Positions 35,831 to 44,938 of a stretch of DNA of 64,000 nt are shown here, piece by piece. The translations under genes were made by a program, and so were the position numbers. Each line of letters opens with the position of its first letter. The stretch's first letter is position 1. The notes below the pieces were generated by a model. The model ran no database searches, was not told the origin of the DNA, and was given only the letters and a program-made list of their open reading frames with translations. The DNA is taken from assembly GCA_029953675.1 (NCBI GenBank), contig JAMWBK010000002.1, positions 1,240,001-1,304,000 on the forward strand. The letters are read 5' to 3'. Source of the stretch: Rhodosorus marinus. Taxonomy: Eukaryota > Rhodophyta > Stylonematophyceae > Stylonematales > Stylonemataceae.

Positions 35831-38800
35831 ATGAAGTTGCTCTACGTGGTTGGAGCCCTGCTTGTGCTGGTGTTGAACAACGCACGCGGCCAGGTCATCG
35901 ATCGTGACAATATCTTGCATGAGCTTGTCATTGAGGGAGAAGGTTTCCGGTCGCCGTTGGATTTCGACTGGATCCCGGGAAATGTGGAGCGAATCATTAT
36001 CTGTGAGAAACGAGGACTTATTCACCTGGCAGTGAATGGAGTGCTACAGTCCAAGCCTTTCTTAGATATTCAGAATAAGGTTATGTCCGATTCTGGTAGA
36101 GGGCTGATGGCATGCCTCATTGATGTCGACTTCAAGAAGCAACCCTATCTTTATGTATCCTACACGGACAGTCGAATTTCAGACAACCCGAACGGCCCTC
36201 AAACTGGTATTGTATCTCGATTCAAGGTTAACGCGCAAATTACTGGGGCGAGCGGAGAGGTTGTTATAGCGGGAAAGTCAACGACTGGGAAGAACGGCTG
36301 CGGTGGAAAGGAGAGCATCGGAAAGAAGGACATTATTTGCAACGATGCGAACATGCACAATCATGGAGGGCTCACGATGAATCCCCAGGGCGAGCTGTTC
36401 GTTGGACTTGGAGATGGAGCTGACCCACCGGTTTTCGACGACCTGCCCATCCGTGCAGTGGACTTGGACTGGACAGTTGGCAAAGTCCTCTGCATTCAAC
36501 GAAATGGGAACGCGTGCAAGGGGAACCCGTTCCAGAAGGGCAACGATTTCAAATCTAACCGTGCTAAGGTGTGGAATTCGGGGCTCCGAAACCCGTTTAG
36601 GGTAAATTGGGATCCCGTCTTGAAGATACCGCTCATCGCACACGTTGGTTTCGCAAGTTTCGAGAGCATCTTCGCCGGCACTAAGGGTAAGAACTTCGGT
36701 TGGCCTTGCCTGGAGGGACCAAAGACAAATATCAAGGCGAACAAATACGATGAGTGTAAAGACATTGCCAAGGGAAAAACAAAGGCCGGCGGGGGTTCGC
36801 TCTGGGACTATGACCACGATTTGGGAACATCCGTTACGGGCGTTGCTCGCTTGAGTTCGAACAAATGGCCAAACTCTCTCAAGAACATGATCGCAGTGTG
36901 TGACTACACAAAGAGTTGGATCAAGCTCATTAAGACAAACAAGAATGGTATTCAAGGAAAGCCAGAGGATTTGATGTCTGATGTACTGGGACCAGTACAG
37001 CTGAAGCAGGGACCGGATGGTCATCTCTATTACATTTCAATCATTGCTCAGAAGATATTCCGGATCAGGTATCAGCTTGACAAGAGTAGACCAGTGGTTT
37101 CCAGAGTTTCTCCACCACAGAAGGCCACCAACGTAGAGACAACGGTCCGGGTTGGAATTACTTTCTCGAAGAAGATCAAAACCAACAGCATTAATGCCAA
37201 GAACATCAAACTTCAGCAGTCGAACAACAAGAAAGTCGTAAACGCAAAGCTAGACTGGGAGGCCGGGACGAACACCGTCTACGTGGAGCCTCGGAGCCCA
37301 TTGAACAAGAACGCGCCCTACGTGATTCTCGTCTCCGGAATTGTTGACACCCAAGGGAGAAAGATGAGAGGAAGTTTCAAATCGCCCTTCAAAACGGGAG
37401 AAGGATTTTCACTCTATATTTCTGATCTCAAGTTTCAGAAGGCTACCAACGGTATCAAAGCACCTGTGCTTCGGGACAAACAGCAGTTCCAACCAGCGCA
37501 GAACGTCATTCCACCATTGTCCCTTCGAGGAGAAACTTACCGCAAAGGTCTGGGCACTGTTGCCGAGTCAGTGGTTACGGTGAAGTTGCCCGCTGGCTGC
37601 AAGAGATTCCAATCCTATGTGGGAGTGGATGATTTCAGGAGAAACTTTGATTCTGGAGAAATGATCTTTACAGTCGAGGGAAAAGGTAAAAAGGGAACCG
37701 AAAGGCTCTACAGAAACAATGAGGTTGTTACAAAGACGGATCCAGCGCTTTACATTGACGTCGATGTTAGCGGGTTTGAGACGGTAAGCTTCATCTCGGG
37801 CAAGACGAAGAAGGGCGGAGCTGCGTCAGCTGTGGGAACTTGGGGGGATGCACAATTCCGGTGCGGATCGTACGATAAGGCCGAGCCGAAAGTTGTCAAG
37901 ATTACGCCCGCATCTAGTGTTGGAGTCAACCAGGAGATCATTGTCCTGTTCAGCGAGCCTATGGAGATTCAGAGTACTATTGAGGCAACGACGCTTCATC
38001 TTCCGGTCGAGAGCGGTGGTTATGGCTACGACCTTGGAGTGCAGATTGAATTCAATAACAAGCAAACTTTCATGACTGTCAAGCCGAGCATGCCGCTCAA
38101 CTTTGATACTGAGTACGTGCTAAGCATTGGCAAGGGTGCTACCGATCTTTCGGGAAATTCCCTGAAATCGAATACGGAAAAGAAGATCAGGACCAGAAAG
38201 GAGGGCACATCTGGGCAAAAGATCGGACTCACAGAGCTGAAAGCTAAGAATGTGAAACCTCCGAGGAACTTCTCGAAAGGAGCGAAAGATACTGTCGAAC
38301 TGCAACCGAATGTCGCTGTGGACTACCTTGTTCCTGGAAACTGTGGATCGTTCTCTTTCGATATGAGTGCTAAACAAGGTGGGCAAAACATGCGGCTGAG
38401 CGTGTCCGCGGACGGGAAGGTACTCTGCGGGTCTGGCCCTGTTAACGCAGGCCAGACCAAGAGGGTTAAGTGCGACGTACTTGGCCAAAACGACGTCACT
38501 CTTAGGCTAACGGGGAACGGAGGCGTTGCAGTTTTATCCAACGCTGAGTTCAACTGCGCGCAAGGTGCGAGGCTGCCCAGATGTGAATTCGGGAAGTTGC
38601 CGAACAAGTTTGTTGTTGGGCAGAGGATTTGCTACAGTGCGACGTGCTACGACTTCAAGGGAAACCAGATTCCTAAGAACAAGATGCTCTTCCTTACGCA
38701 GCTTGTCCATTGCCAGAAGGACTGCCACTTCCACGAGGAGCAAACTGTTGAGAATGCAACGGGTGGATGCTACAAGGCTCCTGATCATGGGGACTATTAC

Positions 38801-39112
38801 TACCTTGAATTTCAAGTCTTCGCCGACGACGGTAAGAATACAGGCATGGCAGCGCGTCAAGTTCGACCGGAAACTGCCGCTGTTACTGTGACCACGATGC
38901 CACCAGGTGCTGTGGTTGGAGTAGATTCCTTATCTGGCCCATCTCCGCTGAGGTCCATTGTTTTAGTCAAAGCAAGGTTCACAATCAATGCGTCGAAGCG
39001 GTCGGGTAACAGACAATTCAAATTTTGGGATGACAACAAGAAGCAGCCGGCGGACCGTGAGTTGTTGTTCAACAAACCTGGGCCGAGAAAATACAACGCT
39101 GTGTACAAGTAA
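35831..39112 (+). CDS. Secreted PQQ-type sugar dehydrogenase with Ig-like and NPCBM-like domains
   Basis: Intronless, 1093 aa from ATG 35831; the frame is open further upstream but lacks an ATG. Residues 1-20 are a signal peptide (MKLLYVVGALLVLVLNNARG). About 25-415 is the beta-propeller of soluble glucose/aldose dehydrogenases and HHIP-like proteins: MHNHGGLTMNPQGELFVGLG, SGLRNPFRVNWDP and KGKNFGWPCLEG. Then come a Big_5-type Ig domain (about 420-520), an NPCBM-like domain (about 525-685), a second Big_5 (about 690-785), a second sugar-binding-like domain (about 790-905), a cysteine-rich module (about 910-1010, with LVHCQKDCHFHEE and APDHGDYYYLEF) and a PEGA-like end (TTMPPGAVVGVDS). The HC..CH.H module is known from bacterial enzymes of this class. 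Oxidation of extracellular sugars is inferred. Confidence 0.82.
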   Translation: MKLLYVVGALLVLVLNNARGQVIDRDNILHELVIEGEGFRSPLDFDWIPGNVERIIICEKRGLIHLAVNGVLQSKPFLDIQNKVMSDSGRGLMACLIDVDFKKQPYLYVSYTDSRISDNPNGPQTGIVSRFKVNAQITGASGEVVIAGKSTTGKNGCGGKESIGKKDIICNDANMHNHGGLTMNPQGELFVGLGDGADPPVFDDLPIRAVDLDWTVGKVLCIQRNGNACKGNPFQKGNDFKSNRAKVWNSGLRNPFRVNWDPVLKIPLIAHVGFASFESIFAGTKGKNFGWPCLEGPKTNIKANKYDECKDIAKGKTKAGGGSLWDYDHDLGTSVTGVARLSSNKWPNSLKNMIAVCDYTKSWIKLIKTNKNGIQGKPEDLMSDVLGPVQLKQGPDGHLYYISIIAQKIFRIRYQLDKSRPVVSRVSPPQKATNVETTVRVGITFSKKIKTNSINAKNIKLQQSNNKKVVNAKLDWEAGTNTVYVEPRSPLNKNAPYVILVSGIVDTQGRKMRGSFKSPFKTGEGFSLYISDLKFQKATNGIKAPVLRDKQQFQPAQNVIPPLSLRGETYRKGLGTVAESVVTVKLPAGCKRFQSYVGVDDFRRNFDSGEMIFTVEGKGKKGTERLYRNNEVVTKTDPALYIDVDVSGFETVSFISGKTKKGGAASAVGTWGDAQFRCGSYDKAEPKVVKITPASSVGVNQEIIVLFSEPMEIQSTIEATTLHLPVESGGYGYDLGVQIEFNNKQTFMTVKPSMPLNFDTEYVLSIGKGATDLSGNSLKSNTEKKIRTRKEGTSGQKIGLTELKAKNVKPPRNFSKGAKDTVELQPNVAVDYLVPGNCGSFSFDMSAKQGGQNMRLSVSADGKVLCGSGPVNAGQTKRVKCDVLGQNDVTLRLTGNGGVAVLSNAEFNCAQGARLPRCEFGKLPNKFVVGQRICYSATCYDFKGNQIPKNKMLFLTQLVHCQKDCHFHEEQTVENATGGCYKAPDHGDYYYLEFQVFADDGKNTGMAARQVRPETAAVTVTTMPPGAVVGVDSLSGPSPLRSIVLVKARFTINASKRSGNRQFKFWDDNKKQPADRELLFNKPGPRKYNAVYK

Positions 39113-39772
39113 CTACCGAAGGCGAATCAACCGATATGATTTTGCGGCAGAGGTGCTTTCCAAGTTGCAAACAAATTTACCTAAAGCAGTGGCGTGAGAT
39201 CTAGGCCAAATCTGCTGCGCGTCGTGGAACTGATTCTCAGTAAAGAAGATCGATACGATATAGTCGTGCGCAATCTCTGTCCGATATTGCTCAGCAGCTT
39301 TTGCAACTGTGACGCCGATCCGGGAAGGCCAAAAAGGGATATTCTCAAAGCCGACGCATTTCGGTTTTTTCAATTTTTGTCCGTCCATGCGAAGCAACGC
39401 GTATGCCATGCCCGATAAAAGATTTTGCAGTCACGCGCGCCGTAAACACAGCAAAACAATTGCCAGCTCGAGTCCCCAAAGAAAGTCCTTGTATTCCTTG
39501 CTACTCAGCTACGATGCGAGTGATCAACAGAGCTCGTTGAGTTCTTAGGAGCCGGCGGTCGTCACACCCAAGTCATGTGCAGCTGACTTAAGAAGGAATC
39601 GGACCAAGGACCTGCCCTTCGATTCGTTTCCGGGCGGCGAAGACCGCTGACTCTGATATCAGCAAAATATAACAGGTAATTAGGGCTGTCACCGTCTGAT
39701 CAATCTTCAAGTGGACAGACTGTTGAAAAAAAGTAGAAAAGTATGGAGTGCGGTGGCAAGGACTTGGAGTTT

Positions 39773-39808
39773 AAACGCTGTGGCTGCTTTAGCCACAGCG
39801 TTTTTTTT
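39773..39808. repeat. Hairpin followed by a T-run
   Basis: Arms AAACGCTGTGGCT (39773-39785) and AGCCACAGCGTTT (39791-39803) pair perfectly around the loop GCTTT, and the T-run continues to 39808. It looks like a factor-independent terminator. In a nuclear genome it may instead end a Pol III transcript or be a foldback relic. Confidence 0.75.
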
Positions 39809-39830
39809 CACCTGTGTTGTTTCCTCAGAG

Positions 39831-39931
39831 TAGGGTTGTGCCAAGTGGGTCGGGTTTTTCGCTGTAGACCCCTCTAACCCCCCCCCTGGGTCGTAAACAG
39901 CGAAAAACCCGATCCACTTGGCACAACCCTA
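39831..39931. mobile_element. Foldback MITE with 35-bp terminal inverted repeats
   Basis: Arms 39831-39865 and 39897-39931 are inverted repeats with 34 of 35 positions matching (one G:T-type difference), starting TAGGGTTGTGCC and ending GGCACAACCCTA. The 31-nt centre is C-rich. Identical 7-bp flanks CTCAGAG lie at 39824-39830 and 39932-39938, as expected for a target-site duplication. TAGGG ends recall hAT elements, but those make 8-bp duplications, so the superfamily is open. Confidence 0.78.
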
Positions 39932-40434
39932 CTCAGAGTGTGCGTACTCTCGGATGATTTGGCAGAAGCACGTTCACTGACCTGGGAGACATCCTGGCTT
40001 TAGCCTAGGCAAATCCACCAAACCAGGCGAACCTTGGTTTCTAGGGAATAGGATCCCTATTATCATCGCACTCAACTCCCAATCGCTCAAGTATACAGCA
40101 GAGCAAGCGGATCATAACCACTCTTTCTGTCTCTCAAACCACTGACCGCAAATCCTCGACGAAAGCAACAACACACTCACACGCTCCTCTTCGTGCCGCA
40201 CTCGCCAATGCCCACAAAATGCTCACTATCTCAAACATATAATAAAAATCAAAAAATACAATTTTCTTATAGACCGCAAGCCAAACCACAAACTTCTCAC
40301 CACGAAACTACTCAGAATAGGTTTTTGAAGAATAAAGTTTTTAAAATACATTTGTTTCGCATTGCCCGATGACGAAACGGTACAAAAGCGGTGGTGAGTT
40401 TGTGTGCAACGGCCTTGGGACAGTTGGGGATGGC

Positions 40435-40483
40435 ATAGAGAGAGAGAGAGAGAGGAGAGAGAGGGAGGAGAGGGAGAGAGAGG
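40435..40483 (+). repeat. GA-rich microsatellite
   Basis: (AG)n and GGAG repeats, pure purine on the sense strand, 75-120 nt upstream of the ATG of the CGL160-like gene. Confidence 0.85.
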
Positions 40484-40557
40484 GTTTTGTTACATTTCAG
40501 TCCTAGGATTTGAAGCGATTTCGTTCACCTGTTTTGTTGCTTTTGGAAGAGGGAGAA

Positions 40558-41255
40558 ATGATGGATACTTGTTTTGTGTTGAGTGGTTTGAAGTTGGGTC
40601 GCGGGGTTGGAGTTGGGAGTAGGGCGATGGGTAGTAGGAGCGTTGGAGTGAGGGTTGGTAGGTTTAGGATGGCAATTGAAGGTGGTGAGCAGGCTGATAA
40701 GTCTAAGGTGGCTGAGCTTGAGGATCTGGCAAGGATTGAGGGGAAGCTTGGGAGGGAAGTGATGACGGCCGATGATGTCGTTTTGTTGAGGGATGAGGGC
40801 GTGAAGGAGTACAATAGTATGTATATGGAACGAAGTGCGATCGCCTTTGAAGAGATTTGAGCTGATCTTGTTCTTTTCTCACGCGTTTAGAATCTCTCCT
40901 TCAGTTGCTCGGAGATACGGCTTTTCTCGGGCTCTTGGGAGGCGCCGTAATATCTTTCTTCTATCCGTTCAACACGGCACTATCGTTTGAGATGGGAAGT
41001 CTTGGATCGGTGTTGTACGTTTTCCTACTTTCAAGGACTGTGGACCGTCTCGCGGTTAAGGCTCGGGAAGGAGCACGTGGTTCTGACATCTTGGGCCCCG
41101 CGAGGTTCTTCGTTCTGGCAGGGATCATTATCTGGCTCGCGAAAAACCAGGACCGAACAGGCCTCCCCGTCATTCCCGCAATCCTAGGATTCCTGTCCTA
41201 CAAAATAGCACTTTTGCTTCCCCTTCTGAACGGGAAGGAAGCGATTGACATCTAG
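40558..41255 (+). CDS. Plastid ATP synthase assembly factor, CGL160/AtpI-like
   Basis: Two exons, 40558-40816 and 40891-41255, join in phase (A|AA) to 207 aa. The N-terminus (about 1-40) is Gly/Ser/Arg-rich without acidic residues and fits a plastid transit peptide. A charged stretch (EDLARIEGKLGREVM) leads into four hydrophobic segments: LLGDTAFLGLLGGAVISFFY, LGSVLYVFLLSRTVDRL, ARFFVLAGIIIWLAK and VIPAILGFLSYKIALLLPLL. The LPxILGFLxYKxALL end matches cyanobacterial ATP synthase protein I and the plant factor CGL160, which promotes c-ring assembly in the thylakoid membrane. Assigned from that end motif and topology. Confidence 0.68.
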
Positions 41256-41500
41256 AAAGGTATCCGCGATATGTGCCACTTGGTAGACAATCTCGTGGCA
41301 AAAACAGACTCGTTCCTCTTTCATTTTTGCTCGGACAATACTCAAAAATGAGGAAGAACCCGTCTGCTAACTTCCTTAAACTCGGATGTACAAAAACAGA
41401 AGCAAATTCAATTAAATTAACTTCCTTCCCAATTGAGATGGAATGATGACCAGATTAGCCACCACCCCAAGCTCCCCGTGGAAAGCAAGCTGTACACGAA

Positions 41501-43529
41501 CTACCACCTCAGAGTGTTTTTGTTTCGTCTGATGTATTCATCAAGTTGATTCCAAAACTCTAGACAGACTTTCACATCTTCGTGTCGACGATTTCGATCA
41601 ATGGGAATATACTTGACGTTCCATCCCTTCACGGCGCCATCCACTTTATCCCCAAAGTAGTGAAAGAAAAACCCTTGCATTTTACCGAGGATCTGCGGTG
41701 GGGTTCTTCCCATTTCCGGGGGGAATCCCTGAAAACAAACAACCAAGGAACAGGACAACCGGTTTAACACCTTGTTGAGCCAGAAGATCAACTCAGAGAG
41801 CGAACGTAGAAGTTTCCACAATGTGAAAGAGTCCGGGAAAAAACGAAGAAACAACGCATCGCCATGGTCTCCCCATTCTAGTAGAGGTTTTGGATCCATA
41901 GGTAGCGAGACCCGGCACTCCTATGGATACCAACAACAGAACCAAAGACGAATGCATTCGAGGATCAAGCTAGTCTATCAAAAAACGCTGTCGATGCTCG
42001 TGATCTGTTGGCCAAATTCGAAGCGGTAATCGGATATGCGAAGATGGAGAAGCATCACAGCACACGAAAAGCCCTCGATACATCTATCATGGAAAATTCC
42101 TGGGTGGGACTGGGCTTCTGCGAAATGCTTCGGTAACGTACCTTGAACTGCCATTCAGCACCAGAGCATATTACAGCGACAACTCGATCCCAATCGCTTG
42201 CGCTCAACTGGCGTATGTTTGCAACAAGAAGATAATCTACTGTTTCTCCGGTTCTCCGGCTGTTTCTCTGATGTTTGACCTGGTTCCATTCCAAAAAAGT
42301 TTCATGGCCACGTGAGTCACGGTGAGGAGAAAGGCATTTTACGCTTTGAGGCAAGCGACACGGTTCTTGTGGTGAAGTTACCTGAGACCCCGTTGGGGCT
42401 TTTCCTTCCTTTACAATATCCATCGCGGGTCTGAAAATCTTCTCCCGAAGCAGCAACGGGAAGTTGGCAAGGTTGACAAGAGACGACATGTCTCTCGCCC
42501 CGGGCACGATAATAATCGGGGTTCGATTGGTGGAAACGCGTGGCCTTTTCGCCGGATCCTCTGGTACAGCGCTACTGTTTGGTGGACGAACAGATCCAAA
42601 GTTTGTGCCCGATCCAGGTCCCCGAGTTGCAGCTGTTGGAGCTGAGCTAGGGGCCTTGGGTCCCATCTTTTTGAAGGTACCGGAAGGATCAATACCAAGT
42701 TCATTCAGATCGGTACCCATCTCTTCCCTGTAGAATCTCGCGTTGTCAACACGGTATCGATCTCCTCTGGGATCAATGGTCTTGGCGGCAGCTTCCCTAT
42801 AAGGACATCGAGAAAAAATGCAACAAAAAGGTCCACGTATCTGAGATATTCGTAGTCGATTCCGATGATACCGGAAGGACAAGAATGCTGGCATTACCTT
42901 TCCTCGAAAGCAGCTCTTCTGGCATCCTCCAACTTCTTCACACAGTTGGCTAGAGGCTCGAGTACATGCTTGAAGGATCTCGCCTCGATAACTAGCATCG
43001 AGTCTCGTGTTCTGAGGACCTTTTCTCTGGACATGATCTCCATCAGATCTCTCTCGATGTCTTCTGCGGTAGCAATCGCCGCGCCCTTGGCGGTCTCTAC
43101 TGTACCATCCTCCTTTTTCAATGTCTTGGATCCACCAATTTGAGCAATCTCAGAAGCCTTTCCAAGCAAATAATCCAACACATCCCGCTTGTCAATGATC
43201 TGGACCCTCTCTATTCCTTCTTTTTTACATTCTTCATAGTATGCACGCATAGGAAGGTCCTTCTTCATAAGGAGAAACCATAGTGAATCCAGTCCGTACT
43301 GTTCTCGACCCCTTCCCTTACTAGTCAATCCCTAACCAATCCGTACAAAACCCAGGACAGGGTAAGCAGTCAAAGAAAGAAAACAACCGAGTGCTGAAAC
43401 AGCTACGAAACTCACCGTTCTCGCTGTTCGGGCAAGTCGTTTTCCATTCGAGAAAACAAGCTCATCTCCTTCAAGAACCACTGGATCTTTGTTGATACTG
43501 GCCTCCCTCAATAGCTGTACTGCTTCCAT
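41501..43529 (-). CDS. CDC73: CDC73/parafibromin, Paf1 complex subunit
   Basis: Five minus-strand exons, 43529-43416, 43331-42898, 42796-42382, 42279-42142 and 41728-41501, join in phase to 442 aa. The N-terminus MEAVQLLREASINKDPVVLE and REQYGLDSLWFLL matches the Cdc73 N-terminal region. Exon 3 holds the linker RTPIIIVPGARDMSSLVNL that opens the Ras-like C-terminal domain, followed by LSASDWDRVVAVICSGAEWQFK, KGWNVKYIPIDRNRRHEDVK and LEFWNQLDEYIRRNK. Cdc73 travels with RNA polymerase II in the Paf1 complex and supports elongation and histone H2B/H3 modification. Intron 4 (about 413 nt) is much longer than the others here. Confidence 0.92.
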
Positions 43530-43564
43530 AGTTATTTATCTATCCAGCTTTTTCGTCTTGTCTT

Positions 43565-44211
43565 CTACTCTCCTACCCTGTGCACTCTCTTTTCTGTAAA
43601 TTCTGACCTCACCAAAGCTTCTTTAAACACTTCGTTCCAGGAACTATTTGACCCGCACCAAGCATGCCCTACCAAGTTTCCCTCACCGTTAGAGGCCTGA
43701 TCTTTCCAACGCTGAAGCTCAAGCTTCTTCAAAAGCTCACGAAGTCTACGAAGTGGGCTTTCCCAATCCTTGTTTTTCAACTTAATGTGCGGCCTGTTCT
43801 CATCGACTCGCGCTTCCTTTGCAGATACCAATCAGCAAGGCTTCCTCGATCAACAGTCTTCAGGAAACTCGGTCAAAACCGGGGTCAAACCGAGAAAATG
43901 AACGCCGCCTTCCTCAACTTCAAAGATTCCATTCTTCCCCAACCAAAACATATATCTCTGACCTCACCGCCCGGTGCCATCCTTCCTGCTCCGGAATCCA
44001 CTTCACCGAATTCGATCCTTACAATGCCAGCTTTCTTCGAAAGCCTCCTGAACGTAACGTCCAAGAGCTTGCTCAGAGCTCTAGAAACCGGCGGAGGTAG
44101 CGCGGCCAGGCTTGAACACTGAAGGTGGACAAAGTTCTGACTGCGTACGAAACTCACAAGCGAAGGAGGCGCAAAAACTAAGCTCAGCCAGCAGAGTACT
44201 AAGAGCGACAT
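43565..44211 (-). CDS. Unknown protein with N-terminal signal or transit sequence
   Basis: Two minus-strand exons, 44211-43891 and 43816-43565, join in phase 0 across a 74-nt intron to 190 aa. The start MSLLVLCWLSLVFAPPSLVSF is hydrophobic and signal-like. The middle has RLSKKAGIVRIEFGEV and PGGEVRDICFGWG; the second exon is charged (SPLRRLRELLKKLELQRWKD) and predicted helical. I recognise no family. Only 35 nt separate its stop from the CDC73 start, so CDC73's promoter must lie within it or the two are compactly spaced. Consistent splicing phase and codon pattern favour a real gene. Confidence 0.5.
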
Positions 44212-44938
44212 AGCTTCACGCCGGACAAACTTGTGAACACGAAAACCACTATTGGATCGTGTTCCGTCCTAACTTTTCCAGATGCCTGAGACTCTCGAGC
44301 GATGAAAGGCTGAACCCATTTGTACTTCAAGAAGACCAACTGCATCTTCTCGACACCCACGGCTGCCACGGGCCTACCTCGTTTAATTCTATGTTGGAGC
44401 GCTTTGGAAGCGTGCTGAAGTGATTTTCAGTCAAGAGTCAGCCGGTCTCGGATGAGCTCCATTGATAGTTGGGACGTTTCGTAATGCTCTGTGTAGAACT
44501 TCAATGTAAGTTTCTCAATTTTTAATCACATGTTTTTACTATCCTGCCGTTGGAATCATCTTGGCTTTCTGACTTGATATTCATAAGCCAAAGGGTTCGT
44601 TTCTGATCTTTACAAAGCTAGTGTCCGCCGTGGCGCAAATTAATTTGATGCTGTTCAGTGATATCCGTATCAAGATCTACTCCCCTGGCCCCTACGACTC
44701 AGTTAGCCACGTACAAATGGCAATCTAGTGTATATACATATAAAAGCCGTCACTTCTCAGCAGTAGCTTTCGGAGCAAAACACGGAGCGAGGTTCCCGTC
44801 TTCACAACGCTGTGAAAAGTGGTCCACAGTGTGCCGAGGAAGTCTGGACCGCAACCGTTTACGCTTGTCAGTTAGCCACTATCCCACCGCTGGAAGGTTT
44901 CTCGAACTGGTGCCTTCTCTCTTTGTGTTGCCCTGGAC
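44212..44938. other. Intergenic, no gene seen
   Basis: Lies between two minus-strand genes. No motif or repeat noticed. Confidence 0.5.

Larger units (their letters stand above)
39113..40557. other. Intergenic carrying two foldback structures
   Basis: No gene recognised. It contains a 13-bp hairpin with a T-run, a 101-bp foldback element and a GA microsatellite, listed separately. Confidence 0.55.

Noticed and set aside
39698-39714. 16-mer TGATCAATCTTCAAGT shared with about 58889-58905
   Set aside because: A single shared 16-mer in 64 kb is near the chance expectation and the flanks do not match.
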